This document shows positions 1 to 8,404 of a stretch of DNA of 64,000 nucleotides, piece by piece. The notes beneath the pieces are model-generated. The model saw only the letters and a program-made list of their open reading frames with translations. It had not been told where the DNA came from and made no database searches. Origin of the DNA: Mucilaginibacter sp. OK268 (lineage in GTDB: Bacteria; Bacteroidota; Bacteroidia; Sphingobacteriales; Sphingobacteriaceae); contig NZ_FNJV01000003.1 in assembly GCF_900103125.1 (NCBI RefSeq), positions 930,001 through 994,000 on the forward strand, written 5' to 3'. Position numbers and translations under genes: made by a program. Every line of letters begins with the position of its first letter. The stretch's first letter is position 1.

Positions 1-483
1 CGCGGCAAAATAGTCGAGTGTCAGCAGCTTTTTTTGTGCTATGCTATCCAGTATGGTCTGGATATGATCGGTATTGGCTGCCGGTTTATGGTACCTGTTT
101 TTCAACACCTCGATGCTCCCGTCCAGGTTTTCCAATATATCCTTTTCAGCGGTTTTGAGGATGGCCCGCACCTTGTACATCGCCGATTGATGGTGCTTCA
201 TGGTACTGGTATCCGTCATCTTCTCCACAAACTTTTCGGCGGTTAAAAAGGCGGTGGCTTCCTCGCGGGTAAACATTACCGGGGGCAAACGGTAGCCGTC
301 CATAATAGAATAACCCACACCGGCCTCGCCCATGAGGGGGATGCCCGCTTCTTCCAGCGTTTTTACATCGCGGTACACGGTACGCAGGCTGATATTAAAA
401 CGCTCGGCAATGTCCGAAGCTTTTACTACCCTGCGCGATTGTAGCTGTATCAAAATTGCCGAAATACGGTCGATGCGGTTCAT
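1..483 (-). CDS. YafY/WYL-type transcriptional regulator (3' end cut by window edge)
   Basis: The reverse strand from an ATG at 483 reads open through position 1, giving 161 codons with no stop. Residues 1-55 form a DeoR/HTH_11-type winged helix: MNRIDRISAILIQLQSRRVV, then a recognition region containing SLRTVYRDVKTLEEAGIP, the hallmark of YafY-like regulators. The following ~100 residues (GYRLPPVMFT, then a helical segment with EKFVEKM and a KKLLTLDYFAA end) match the linker leading into a WYL ligand-sensing domain, most of which lies outside the window. Such proteins are cytoplasmic DNA-binding regulators, in several cases responding to nucleic-acid or small-molecule ligands. The target is unknown and no operator was identified. 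Family call is firm; function is not. Confidence 0.85.
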   Translation of the reverse strand, partial: MNRIDRISAILIQLQSRRVVKASDIAERFNISLRTVYRDVKTLEEAGIPLMGEAGVGYSIMDGYRLPPVMFTREEATAFLTAEKFVEKMTDTSTMKHHQSAMYKVRAILKTAEKDILENLDGSIEVLKNRYHKPAANTDHIQTILDSIAQKKLLTLDYFAA

Positions 484-534
484 AAATCAAATTAAGCAAA
501 AAACAAGCTACCTTTGATGGAATAATTCATTAAA

Positions 535-624
535 AAGAATCAAGAGTTAAGAATCAAGCACCAAGACCGCTTCAAAGGGAGTATGCATCCTTAGCTTTGT
601 CTTGATTCTTGACTCTTGGTTCTT
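535..624. repeat. Inverted repeat of the AATCAAGAGTCAAGA family
   Basis: The arm at 535-558 and the reverse complement of 601-624 agree at 22 of 24 positions, separated by a 42-nt loop. Single or paired arms of the same family recur at about 3157-3191, 6951-6969, 9455-9478 and 47265-47356, always between genes. A TAGCTTTG box (592-599) lies in the loop next to the right arm and could be a TAnnTTTG-type promoter for the following gene. Confidence 0.75.
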
Positions 625-639
625 ACATCTAATTACGCT

Positions 640-1056
640 ATGTCCAACCCTGCTGAAGATAAGATCATAACACTGGAAACCTATTACGATGTGATGCTGG
701 CACACATTATGCGTACCAAGCTGGAAGATAATGGCATACCCTGCTTTATTGCTGACGAAAGCTTAAATGCCCTTGGCCCATTATACAACCAGGCCGTTGG
801 CGGTATAAAGCTTAAAGTTTTTGAACGCGATCTGGAGCGCAGCCGCGAAATACTGGCTACCGAGGGCGATCTGCACGAGCAGGACCATATAGAAATTGAT
901 GAGGAAACCAATAATGCGATCATCTGTCCGTTTTGCGCCTCAACCAATATCGGTCCGGCAGATCCGGGTAAGTTTTCCGTTTTCCTTTCGACTGTTTTCC
1001 CGTTTTACAATACCAAAGCCTGGCATTGCTTTAACTGTTTGCAGGATTTTGAGTAA
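640..1056 (+). CDS. DUF2007 protein with C-terminal zinc ribbon
   Basis: The 138-residue product starts best at the ATG at 640 (MSNPAEDKI); an upstream TTG at 616 is in frame but falls inside the repeat arm. Residues ~8-75 (ITLETYYDVMLAHIMRTKLE, then GIPCFIADE and VGGIKLKVFERDLERSREIL) match the DUF2007 'putative signal transducing protein' fold, a small ferredoxin-like domain common in Bacteroidota. The C-terminus has two Cys pairs, CPFC and CFNC, spaced like a zinc ribbon. There are no membrane segments, so it is probably cytoplasmic. The biochemical role of DUF2007 is unknown. It stands alone between repeat elements. Confidence 0.8.
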   Translation: MSNPAEDKIITLETYYDVMLAHIMRTKLEDNGIPCFIADESLNALGPLYNQAVGGIKLKVFERDLERSREILATEGDLHEQDHIEIDEETNNAIICPFCASTNIGPADPGKFSVFLSTVFPFYNTKAWHCFNCLQDFE

Positions 1057-1072
1057 AGTTCTTTCCCTTTAT

Positions 1073-1152
1073 GTCATTGCGAGGAGGAACGACGAAGCAA
1101 TCTCCTCGCCTGTACAAACGCGAGGAGATTGCCACGCTACGCTCGCAATGAC
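1073..1152. repeat. GTCATTGCGAGGAGGAACGAC palindromic intergenic repeat
   Basis: The element begins GTCATTGCGAG and ends CTCGCAATGAC, forming an 80-bp interrupted palindrome with an inner pair around GAGGAGATTGC. A second complete copy is at 35770-35856 and a truncated one near 49195-49242. This is a REP-like family widespread in Bacteroidota intergenic DNA. Confidence 0.85.
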
Positions 1153-1289
1153 ATGATTTTGATTTAATATTATTCCCCGCACTCTTTGCGGCAAAGCCGA
1201 AGAGGGTCGTCCAACGATGTGCAGATGGGGCGAGTCTACTGCCGTTTAGGTGAGGTCATTTTATTTGCTGTTTTTTATATATTAGCAGC

Positions 1290-2297
1290 ATGTATAACCG
1301 CCGTAAGTTCATCAAAATATCAGCCGCGGGCGCATCGCTTGCCGCATTATCCAACTCTGCTGTAGCCAAAGCCATTTCGTCAACCACCGATACCACTTTA
1401 CCCATAGTGATATCCACCTGGGATTTTGGCATCATCGCCAATAAAGGCGCCTGGAAGGTACTTTCAACTGGTGGCCGCGCGCTGGATGCCATTGAAGCCG
1501 GCGCACGCATACCCGAAGAACAGGATATCAGTAGTCATACCGTTGGTCGTACCGGTTTACCTGATCGCGATGGTCATGTTACGCTCGATTCCTGCATTAT
1601 GGACGAGAATGGCAACTGCGGCTCGGTAGCCGCTATGGAAAACATAGCCCACCCTATATCCGTGGCCCGTTTGGTGATGGAAAAAACCCCGCATGTGATG
1701 CTGGTGGGCGAAGGTGCCACCCAGTTTGCGGTTGAGCAGGGCATGAAAAAAGAAAAACTGTTGACACCGGAGTCTGAAAAGCTCTGGAAAGAATGGCTTA
1801 AAACAGCCAAATATGCCCCGGTTATGAATATCGAGAACGGTAAAAAACCGGGCGATAAATACAATCACGATACCATCGGCATGCTGGCTATTGACGCCAA
1901 AGGTAATATATCCGGCGGTTGTACTACCAGCGGCATGGCCTTTAAACTGCATGGCCGTGTAGGCGATAGTCCCATTATTGGTGCGGGTTTATATGTGGAT
2001 AACGAAGTAGGCGGCGCCACATCCACCGGTGTGGGCGAAGAAGTGATCCGCAATGTGGGCAGTTTTTTGGTGGTCGAACTGATGCGACAGGGTTATTCGC
2101 CCGAGGATGCCTGTAAGGAAGCTGTTCGCCGTATCATCAAAAAGAAACCCGAAACAGCTAAACAGATCCAGGTAGGCTTTTTGGCCATCAACAAAAAAGG
2201 CGAATACGGTGCTTACGCCATACAAAGTGGCTTTTCCTTTGCGGTTTGCAACGCGCAGCAGCAGGACCTGCTTATTAAAGGAAAGAGCTTTTATTGA
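1290..2297 (+). CDS. N4-(beta-N-acetylglucosaminyl)-L-asparaginase (glycosylasparaginase)
   Basis: The 335-residue protein belongs to the Ntn-hydrolase glycosylasparaginase family, which cleaves the GlcNAc-asparagine bond of N-linked glycan remnants. The autocatalytic cleavage site is visible as YNHDTIGMLAIDAKGN: cleavage before Thr195 would free the catalytic nucleophile. The downstream GGCTTSGMAFK and GRVGDSPIIGAGLYVDN are the conserved binding loops of the beta subunit. The N-terminus MYNRRKFIKISAAGASLAAL carries a twin-arginine-like RRKFIK followed by a hydrophobic stretch, so export, possibly by Tat, is likely. Length is normal for the family. It is on the same strand as cutC, but 104 bp separate them, so co-transcription is uncertain. 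Confidence 0.9.
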   Translation: MYNRRKFIKISAAGASLAALSNSAVAKAISSTTDTTLPIVISTWDFGIIANKGAWKVLSTGGRALDAIEAGARIPEEQDISSHTVGRTGLPDRDGHVTLDSCIMDENGNCGSVAAMENIAHPISVARLVMEKTPHVMLVGEGATQFAVEQGMKKEKLLTPESEKLWKEWLKTAKYAPVMNIENGKKPGDKYNHDTIGMLAIDAKGNISGGCTTSGMAFKLHGRVGDSPIIGAGLYVDNEVGGATSTGVGEEVIRNVGSFLVVELMRQGYSPEDACKEAVRRIIKKKPETAKQIQVGFLAINKKGEYGAYAIQSGFSFAVCNAQQQDLLIKGKSFY

Positions 2298-2401
2298 TTT
2301 ATAGTTCATAGTCAATGGACCATAGTAGTAATTTTAAGCCCGGTCAGGGACATTTCAAATACCATGGACTATAAAACGACTAACGATAATCTTAACCAAC
2401 T

Positions 2402-3154
2402 ATGATTAAACCCGTTAATCTTGAAGTTTGCGCTAATTCAGTTACATCTGCACTTGCAGCCCAGGAGGGCGGCGCCGTACGAGTGGAACTGTGCGAAAAT
2501 TTAAAAGAAGGTGGCACTACGCCCTCGCATGGGCAAATATTAATGGCCCGCAGCTTACTGCACATTAAATTATATGTACTGATCCGTCCGCGGGGCGGCG
2601 ATTTCCTGTATTCCGACCTGGAATACAATATCATGATGGCCGATATCAGGTATTGTATCGATGCCGGCTGTGATGGCGTGGTGATAGGCATGCTGAATCC
2701 CGATGGCTCTATTGATACCGAACGCTGCCTGGAAATGGCACGACTGGCCCGCCAATGGGGATTGGGTGTTACCTTTCACCGGGCTTTTGATATGTGTGCC
2801 AACCAGGATAAAGCCCTGGAAGAAATTATTGAAATGGGTTGCGAACGCATCCTTACCTCGGGTGGTAAAAGCACCGCCATGGAAGGCGCCAGAGTGATCA
2901 ACCACCTGGTGCAAAAAGCCGCAGGCCGTATCAGCATTATGCCGGGCAGCGGCGTGAGCGAAGCTAACGTGGCCGACCTGGTACATTTTACCGGCGTAAC
3001 CGAAGTACACTCATCGGCCCGCGTCAGTGTACAAAGCAAAATGCAATACAAAAACGACCATATCCTGATGAGCAACGAACCCGGCGATGAATACAGCATC
3101 GACCTCACCAGCGTTGATAGGGTACGGAAACTTGTAGAGTTGGCTAATAGCTGA
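2402..3154 (+). CDS. cutC: CutC family protein
   Basis: The 250-residue product matches CutC throughout: the start VNLEVCANSVTSALAAQEGG, then RVELCENLKEGGTTPSHG, VLIRPRGGDFLYSD, VTFHRAFDMC, CERILTSGGK and the C-terminal EVHSSARV. CutC is a cytoplasmic TIM-barrel protein historically linked to copper homeostasis in E. coli; its direct role in copper handling is disputed, so only the family is certain. The protein is full length and shows no signal peptide. No copper-export genes are adjacent. The downstream gap is filled with repeats rather than a clear terminator. Confidence 0.92.
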   Translation: MIKPVNLEVCANSVTSALAAQEGGAVRVELCENLKEGGTTPSHGQILMARSLLHIKLYVLIRPRGGDFLYSDLEYNIMMADIRYCIDAGCDGVVIGMLNPDGSIDTERCLEMARLARQWGLGVTFHRAFDMCANQDKALEEIIEMGCERILTSGGKSTAMEGARVINHLVQKAAGRISIMPGSGVSEANVADLVHFTGVTEVHSSARVSVQSKMQYKNDHILMSNEPGDEYSIDLTSVDRVRKLVELANS

Positions 3155-3568
3155 GCGAGAGAATCAAGAGATTAGAGTCAAGAATTAAGATACAACTGCT
3201 CAACCTTGGGCTCGTTGGAAGACATAAACCCCTTGTCATTTCGAACGAGGAATGAGGAGAAATCTTCTTCGACATGCAATTAGGGTTTGTACACAGCAGA
3301 AGATTTCTCTTTCGCACAACGCCCAAGCCTACCCATGCTCTATCGAAATGACATTTTTCATGTACTTTTTGTGAAGCCAAGCGACTGTTTGTTTTCCAGT
3401 TCCCTCCCAACGGGAGGAGTGCGGCTGGCACGAGCGCAAAAGCAGGGAGGGGTTTAGCCAGCTGAAGAAACCCCTTCCTCCCCTTCCCCAAGGAAGGAAT
3501 CGCAAGGGGCCATTCGCCTTATCTGCCATTATTTTTAGTTTCAATCAGAGACTCTAGACAGCGCCGTA
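3155..3568. other. Gene-free stretch made of several intergenic repeats
   Basis: The 414 bp hold a single AATCAAGAG-family arm (3157-3191), a TCATTTCGAA-family palindrome (3236-3352), and a GC-rich decayed tract (about 3400-3515) with CCCTCCCAACGGGAGG and CCTTCCTCCCCTTCCCCAAGG pieces typical of another dispersed family. The open frames through it are products of these repeats. I see no gene. Confidence 0.7.
3236..3352. repeat. GTCATTTCGAACGAGGAATGAGGAGAAATC palindromic repeat
   Basis: The left arm begins GTCATTTCGA and the right arm ends TCGAAATGAC. An inner pair, GAGAAATCTTCT and AGAAGATTTCTC, extends the structure, giving a 117-bp nested palindrome. It is a second REP-like family, distinct from the GTCATTGCGAG elements. 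Confidence 0.8.
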
Positions 3569-3826
3569 TTATGTTTCAACATATTCATTTAGAGCCTTTC
3601 TTACAATTACATTTAGATCGTCGCCATCAAACCGTATACTATCAAAAGATCCTTTTGATGAGCTAATAACCACGGTATAAACATAATTTTCTCTTGCCCC
3701 ATCATTTTTCAATATAAAGATATCGCCAAGGCGCCCTATTTTAAAAAACACATCCATTATCTGATCATTAGTTAGAACATCGGGATTTTTTAATAGGGCT
3801 ATTATTTCTTCTTTAGTTTGTTCCAC
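3569..3826 (-). CDS. Small hypothetical protein, 85 aa
   Basis: The reverse-strand frame encodes an acidic 85-residue protein (MEQTKEEIIALLKNPDVLTN, then a central hydrophobic YVYTVVISSS and the end NVIVRKALNEYVET). There is no signal peptide, membrane segment or recognised motif. It is more AT-rich than its neighbours. The predicted pattern (helix, several strands, C-terminal helix) resembles small orphan immunity-type proteins, but that is only a shape comparison. It is isolated between repeat-filled gaps. The real-gene call rests on plausible composition and on being the only coherent frame here. Confidence 0.55.
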   Translation of the reverse strand: MEQTKEEIIALLKNPDVLTNDQIMDVFFKIGRLGDIFILKNDGARENYVYTVVISSSKGSFDSIRFDGDDLNVIVRKALNEYVET

Positions 3827-3870
3827 ATTGATTATTTCATAAAACTTGCCGTGCTACCATCTTTTTTAAA

Positions 3871-3898
3871 GTCTCCCCCTCGGGGAGATTTAGAGGGG
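3871..3898. repeat. CTCCCCCTCGGGGAG repeat fragment
   Basis: The short palindrome CTCCCC-CTCGGGGAG followed by ATTTAGAGGGG recurs in inverted form at 38553-38632, with weaker relatives at 6781-6816 and near 7490-7553. It sits directly beyond the stop of the peptidase/barrel gene on the minus strand and might also act as a 3' hairpin. Confidence 0.6.
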
Positions 3899-3901
3899 TA
3901 A

Positions 3902-6739
3902 TTAAAAAAACGTAACCGGCAATACCAGTTCTATCCTATTCCTGCCCGTGCCGCCAAAAAAGTCCTCATCCAATAACCTACTGTATCGGATGCCGAACGA
4001 GATGCTGTTCTGGTTAAAGAATTTGGTATCAAAAAACACCCCTGCCCCTGTCGACCGGAAGTTTTGTTTGAAGCTGGCGCCATTGGTAAAAAAGTTATCG
4101 GAGGTAGCCCGTGTATAATCAAAAAACAATTGCCCTCTTAAACGCAGCAGGTATACGATGTTGCCAAAACCGGCGTCGGGATAGGCGAAGGGGAAATGAT
4201 AGTTAAGGCCTACCTTATTCATATCGTCCAGGCTTTCGGCAGTATATCCCTTGCTAAAAGGGAAGTCGTTCGAGAAACCGATCACATTATTTTTACCTTT
4301 TTGCTGATGCGCCACATTGATCACCAGACTGTGGTTGGTTGCCAGTCCGGGGAAATAGAATGTACCCTGCGCCAATAACTGTGTAGCCGCCCCGCCAGAT
4401 ACACCAGACTTATAATTGAGGCTGATGCTTTGCGCCAGCATGGGGTATATATTCTGCTTAGCCACCAAACCCTGGTTGCTAAAGGATATATAATTGTTCA
4501 GGTAGGCGTAGTTACGGTCTTTAAACTGCTGGGCATTGCCTTGCTGAAAGTGCGTTTGGTTAAAATACAGGTCGCTGCCAAAGGTAAGCCAGGTAGAGTG
4601 TTTACCCGCGCTAAAGTTAAGCGGCACTTCGAGTCCGCCATGTACCGACGTTTCGTTCCAATACACATAGTTGCCTTTATAAAACTGGCGGCGATCAAGC
4701 GTATAATCAACCCCGGCGGATAGGTAAGGGTACAAAGCGCCATAAGTAGCATCAAAGCCAAATTGCTTGTAACCCTCGTTACGATTATAATCAAAGGAGA
4801 TCTGCGACTGAAACGTATTCAGTACGTTCTCGCCGGTAATGGCAAAGGAATAGTTGGGGTCGCTGATGTTGGGAATGATGCTATGGAAATTAAACAAGCC
4901 ATGCCCTTTGGAATATGGCACAACCGGCAAAGGTTTATTTACCACCTCCGTCAGCATATCCGCAGATGAGTCGCGAGCCAATGCGCTGATACCCATGTTT
5001 GGCAAATGCCGTACATACTGCGGACCGGCATCTATCCATTTTAAGTCCTTTTTGTTTACCTCATTAATCTGGTAGCCAAAAGCGGTAAAACCAACCCAGG
5101 CTAGTTTATTATCGGCCACAGCGGGCTGGTAATGGCCTATACCGGTATCATGGCCCGTGGGCAATAATTCATAGCATTGGTTATCTTTCAGTTTCAGTAC
5201 AAACAGGCGGTCGTTTACATCTTCGGTTTGGGTAAAGTATACGTCGTTATTTTTAACCGTGGTGAAACCAATGGGCCGGTAACTAAAAGGGACCAGGTAT
5301 TTAGCGCTGCCGCTGGCAATATCGATCAGCGCCAGCGTCATTTTACCTTCGGGATTACGCACAGCTGCCACCAGCTGATCATCACCATAAAATTGCGGAT
5401 AGGTATAAAACAGTTTCTGCGGATTAGGCAACACTTTGATCAACTCGCCATCGGTGTTCAACAAATGCAGCTCGCTCGCTCCAGACGTAGCTACCTGCGC
5501 CACCACGATCCGCTTACCATCGGCATTAAAAGCGGGCGAAAAATATTTTGTTTTTTGGGTGATGCGATGCTCCTTGCCGCTGGCTATATCGAGTATCATC
5601 AGCTCGCTGTAATTGCGGTAACCCCAGCGCGGGTCGGGGCGGTAGCTGGCATAAACCACCTTGCCGTCATGGTAATTAAAGTAATTATCAAGCGATGACG
5701 AACGCGTGCTGATCTTGCGTTCCCGGTTACCGGTACGGATCACAAAGGCCGGAATATGATCATACGGGCTCTTCATATAAATGAGCGTACTATCATTGAT
5801 ATAAGCCGGATATTCCCTGTCGGCATCAAAGTGTTTGGTTTTAGCCGCATGCGCTTTCTCATCATCCTTAAATTGCTCTTTAAAATGACTGAGCCCGTTA
5901 TTGGTGAAAGTTTTAAAATCGGTACCGGTGTATTTATTGCTGGCCCGCTGAAAAGGATAAAAGCCACCCTTAAAAGCCGCGGCATCATGCGTTACGTTTT
6001 TCCAGAGGTTATCGCCATACTTTTCGCGCCCGTAGGAAACCAGCATATAACCCAGTGGGTAATGATCGGGCGTAAAATCAAGATATGATCCATTACGCAG
6101 CTTCATGTAGCTATAATCGCGGTCAGCCGCCCACAGGGCCCGGTAGCCATTAAAAAACCAGGGAAGGCGCCCACGCCCCTGCCCGCTTACATGGGTTTCG
6201 TTAAATACGGCATCGCCCTCAAAAAACCAGTTGGGAACTGACAGATCATTACCCAGGGCCTGCCCGCCTTCGCCAAAAAGAATATGCAGCACGTGCGAAA
6301 CACCCACATTAAAATTATTATACTGCTGCACATGCCTAAATTCGTGAATGGCGAGCTGCTGCGGCCAGGGCAAACTGCCTATATCAAAGCTATTTTGCTC
6401 GGGCGTTAAAAAAAACTCACTCCTGAAGGGTGCCAGACCCACATAGCCATTGGCAATGGTGGTTTGGTTTTGCAGCACAATGCTCACCTGTTTCTGTTTA
6501 GAACCGATGGTAGGTTTAATGAGTCCATTCATTTGCTGTATAATGTTGGCCACCCTTAACCCTGCCGAATCCATCCCCGCCGGGAAAATGATCCGGGCTG
6601 CCGGTGTATTTACCTGCTTCCATTTTATCGAAGGCGGGTTACCACCAAACTCCTGCGACCGGGCAACAGTAGCGGCAAATAATAAGGCGGGCAGCAGTAG
6701 TTTTTGTAAGGTTTTTTTAACGGCGGGGTAATTTTTCAT
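3902..6739 (-). CDS. Exported gluzincin-like / beta-propeller / outer-membrane barrel fusion
   Basis: The start is placed at the ATG at 6739 (MKNYPAVKK); the frame extends 21 codons further upstream, but that part has no leader character. The 945-residue product has a signal peptide ending near VARSQ (res ~29). Next comes a peptidase-MA-like segment with HEFRH at res 132-136 and WFFEGDAVFNET at 171-182, the usual positions of the two zinc histidines, catalytic Glu and third Glu ligand of gluzincins. Residues ~330-620 show TolB/WD40-like propeller repeats (SPAFNADGKRIVVAQ and similar). The last ~300 residues alternate aromatic strands and end in VLPVTFF, as in outer-membrane barrels. Its substrate is unknown. 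It is probably surface- or periplasm-facing. Confidence 0.75.
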   Translation of the reverse strand: MKNYPAVKKTLQKLLLPALLFAATVARSQEFGGNPPSIKWKQVNTPAARIIFPAGMDSAGLRVANIIQQMNGLIKPTIGSKQKQVSIVLQNQTTIANGYVGLAPFRSEFFLTPEQNSFDIGSLPWPQQLAIHEFRHVQQYNNFNVGVSHVLHILFGEGGQALGNDLSVPNWFFEGDAVFNETHVSGQGRGRLPWFFNGYRALWAADRDYSYMKLRNGSYLDFTPDHYPLGYMLVSYGREKYGDNLWKNVTHDAAAFKGGFYPFQRASNKYTGTDFKTFTNNGLSHFKEQFKDDEKAHAAKTKHFDADREYPAYINDSTLIYMKSPYDHIPAFVIRTGNRERKISTRSSSLDNYFNYHDGKVVYASYRPDPRWGYRNYSELMILDIASGKEHRITQKTKYFSPAFNADGKRIVVAQVATSGASELHLLNTDGELIKVLPNPQKLFYTYPQFYGDDQLVAAVRNPEGKMTLALIDIASGSAKYLVPFSYRPIGFTTVKNNDVYFTQTEDVNDRLFVLKLKDNQCYELLPTGHDTGIGHYQPAVADNKLAWVGFTAFGYQINEVNKKDLKWIDAGPQYVRHLPNMGISALARDSSADMLTEVVNKPLPVVPYSKGHGLFNFHSIIPNISDPNYSFAITGENVLNTFQSQISFDYNRNEGYKQFGFDATYGALYPYLSAGVDYTLDRRQFYKGNYVYWNETSVHGGLEVPLNFSAGKHSTWLTFGSDLYFNQTHFQQGNAQQFKDRNYAYLNNYISFSNQGLVAKQNIYPMLAQSISLNYKSGVSGGAATQLLAQGTFYFPGLATNHSLVINVAHQQKGKNNVIGFSNDFPFSKGYTAESLDDMNKVGLNYHFPFAYPDAGFGNIVYLLRLRGQLFFDYTRATSDNFFTNGASFKQNFRSTGAGVFFDTKFFNQNSISFGIRYSRLLDEDFFGGTGRNRIELVLPVTFF

Positions 6740-7118
6740 AGGAGTGCTCAAAGTAAGCACAATTTGTAATTTAAACAACAGCCTCACCCCGGCCCTTTCC
6801 AAAGGAGAGGGAGCTAAAAAAACTCATTTGTCATCCTGAGGAACGAAGGATCTATTCTTGATTTTGCAAGGTGTATAACATGATTTATTGGGTTTTTCAC
6901 GAGTTAATTTTAATCGGTGTGCAAGAGGGCTTAGATTTTTATGATTTATGTCTCTTGATTCTTAACGCTAAATAAGGGCGTTACCTTCAGCCCGCGCTAT
7001 CCGCTCATACGCCACAAGGCATTAGGCACGGGCCGGTATCCGCTGCTATCGCTAACGCGGGTTGTCTGAATCAGGATTTACAGAATTTAAGGATTAACAG
7101 AATGAGTTTCCCGTCAGC

Positions 7119-7260
7119 AGAACAGCTTCGGACGAAAGCGGGCAGAACAATGGTGGCCTGTGCGGATGCGGGGCATAGCGAACCTTACCCGAAGCGTGAG
7201 ATAATGAGCGAACGAAGTAGAGGTAAGGTTTAGCAGCCCTGGTTCTGCCCGATTTGCGGG
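7119..7260. repeat. Nested inverted repeat (GGGCAGAAC ... GTTCTGCCC)
   Basis: The outer arms GCGGGCAGAAC (about 7119) and GTTCTGCCCG (about 7241) enclose inner arms GAACCTTACC and GGTAAGGTT. Together they can fold into one long branched hairpin. The element belongs to the mosaic between the propeller/barrel gene and the M90 peptidase gene. Confidence 0.6.
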
Positions 7261-7297
7261 GTAAAGGCCCAGTGCGCAAAGAAGCCTGCTGAAAGCG

Positions 7298-7418
7298 TTA
7301 TTCGTAGTTATTTATTTTTATAGGTACTCATTATCTCGCTTCGCTCGGTCTGGGTACTTTTGTGGCGACATACGGCGGAGCCATCTTGAGTACCTATAAA
7401 AACAAACAATAACGAAAA
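7298..7418. repeat. Long imperfect inverted repeat, MITE-like
   Basis: The arm at 7298-7330 (ending in TTTTTATAGGTACTCA) pairs with 7387-7418 (TGAGTACCTATAAAAAC then CAATAACG), leaving a ~56-bp GC-richer centre. The 17-bp inner parts are essentially perfect and the outer parts are diverged. There is no ORF inside. The layout suits a small non-autonomous element or a long RNA hairpin. Confidence 0.6.
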
Positions 7419-7577
7419 ACGTGACTGGCCCTCCCGCGGCCCAGAGCGGGTATTCGCCCTGTAAATACATGCGGTAATAAATATCGTATAAACCCCTCCC
7501 TGCTACACCACAATCCAGCGCCCCCTCCCGTGAGGAGGGAATTTAGCTGCCAGAAAACTACTTGATACTAAAAAAAC

Positions 7578-8345
7578 CTATCTCCTTACCCGCATAAACA
7601 TCATAAACAACATCTCGTATAATTCCGGGTGTTTGTGTTTCAGCTCTTCGGGTTTCTGAAAAAAGTATTCGGCGGCTACGGCAAAAAACTCGGCTTCGCT
7701 GGTAGCAGCGTATGGATTGATATCCGATTTGCCTTCTTCTATTTGATGGATCTCGTGGTGGATCATTTTTAGCCAGGGCAGTACATAATCATGCGCCAGC
7801 AGGTTTTCGGGGATGCCATCGGTAACGCCGTCTGATTTATCCAGCAGGTGCACAAACTCATGTATGGCCGTATTTTCTTTACCGGCCGAACGCGAAAAAC
7901 CTTTGGTAAGCGCCGCCCGCGACAGGATCATTTGTCCGTTCATATAGCCCGAACCCACCATACCCAGGATATTCCGGCCTTCGCCCTCAAACTGAAACTC
8001 TGCATCAAAAGTATCGGGATATAATATCACATTCGTGAGATTGCTGTACCGCCAGTTGTCCAGCCTAAAAATCGGGATCACCGCGCTCGAAGCGATCATG
8101 ACCCGGTCGGTATCTTCAATGGCTGTACCTACTCCTTCTATGGTAGTGCTTTCCAAAAAATCACTTACTTTTTGCTCAAATAAGAGCTTGTCTGTATTGT
8201 TTAACGTTTGATAAAACGGGATGTACCTTTCCAGGATGGCTTTATAAACCGAATTGGAAGCCGTTATTTTTGGCTTACGCTTACCTTTCAAAAAGAAGTA
8301 TCCGGTAAAAATAATAATGATCAGTAGTATAATGATTGGCGTCAT
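7578..8345 (-). CDS. MtfA/M90-family zinc peptidase
   Basis: The 255-residue protein has an N-terminal membrane anchor (MTPIIILLIIIIFTGYFFLK) followed by a domain of the glucose-regulated metallopeptidase family M90, typified by E. coli MtfA. HEFVH at residues 162-166 supplies zinc ligands and the catalytic Glu, and EAEFFAVAAEYFFQKPEELK near the C-terminus fits the distal helix carrying the third ligand. In E. coli, MtfA binds and inactivates the Mlc repressor; here no Mlc partner is visible and the membrane anchor differs, so the substrate is unknown. The DUF92 gene lies just upstream on the same strand, 59 bp away, and they may be co-transcribed. Confidence 0.85.
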   Translation of the reverse strand: MTPIIILLIIIIFTGYFFLKGKRKPKITASNSVYKAILERYIPFYQTLNNTDKLLFEQKVSDFLESTTIEGVGTAIEDTDRVMIASSAVIPIFRLDNWRYSNLTNVILYPDTFDAEFQFEGEGRNILGMVGSGYMNGQMILSRAALTKGFSRSAGKENTAIHEFVHLLDKSDGVTDGIPENLLAHDYVLPWLKMIHHEIHQIEEGKSDINPYAATSEAEFFAVAAEYFFQKPEELKHKHPELYEMLFMMFMRVRR

Positions 8346-8404
8346 AGGCTCAAAAAATCAACGAGATCAACGGAATCCTCTCCATCAACGGTCAAATATC
8401 AGCA

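Larger units (their letters stand above)
6740..7577. other. 838-bp gene-free repeat mosaic
   Basis: From left to right I see a CCTTTCCAAAGGAGAGGG fragment (6781-6816), a half GTCATCCTGAGGAACGAAGG element (6830-6853), an AATCAAGAG arm (6951-6969), a GC-rich block with GCCCGCGCTATCCGCT and GTATCCGCTGCTATCGC (6986-7070), and a TCAGGATTTACAGAATTTAAGG segment (7073-7103). These are followed by a nested inverted repeat (7119-7260), the long inverted repeat at 7298-7418, and another GC-rich fragment (7490-7553). I see no convincing gene; the 61-codon frame inside it is repeat-derived. Confidence 0.75.

Noticed and set aside
1073..1152. Palindromic repeats considered as insertion-sequence ends
   Set aside because: No transposase lies between or near any two copies in the window; they behave as REP-like elements.
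5177..5698. 173-codon plus-strand frame
   Set aside because: It is antisense to the propeller part of the 945-residue fusion protein and has no motif or start signal.
7094..7279. 61-codon minus-strand frame
   Set aside because: It is contained in the nested inverted repeat, so its composition follows the repeat.
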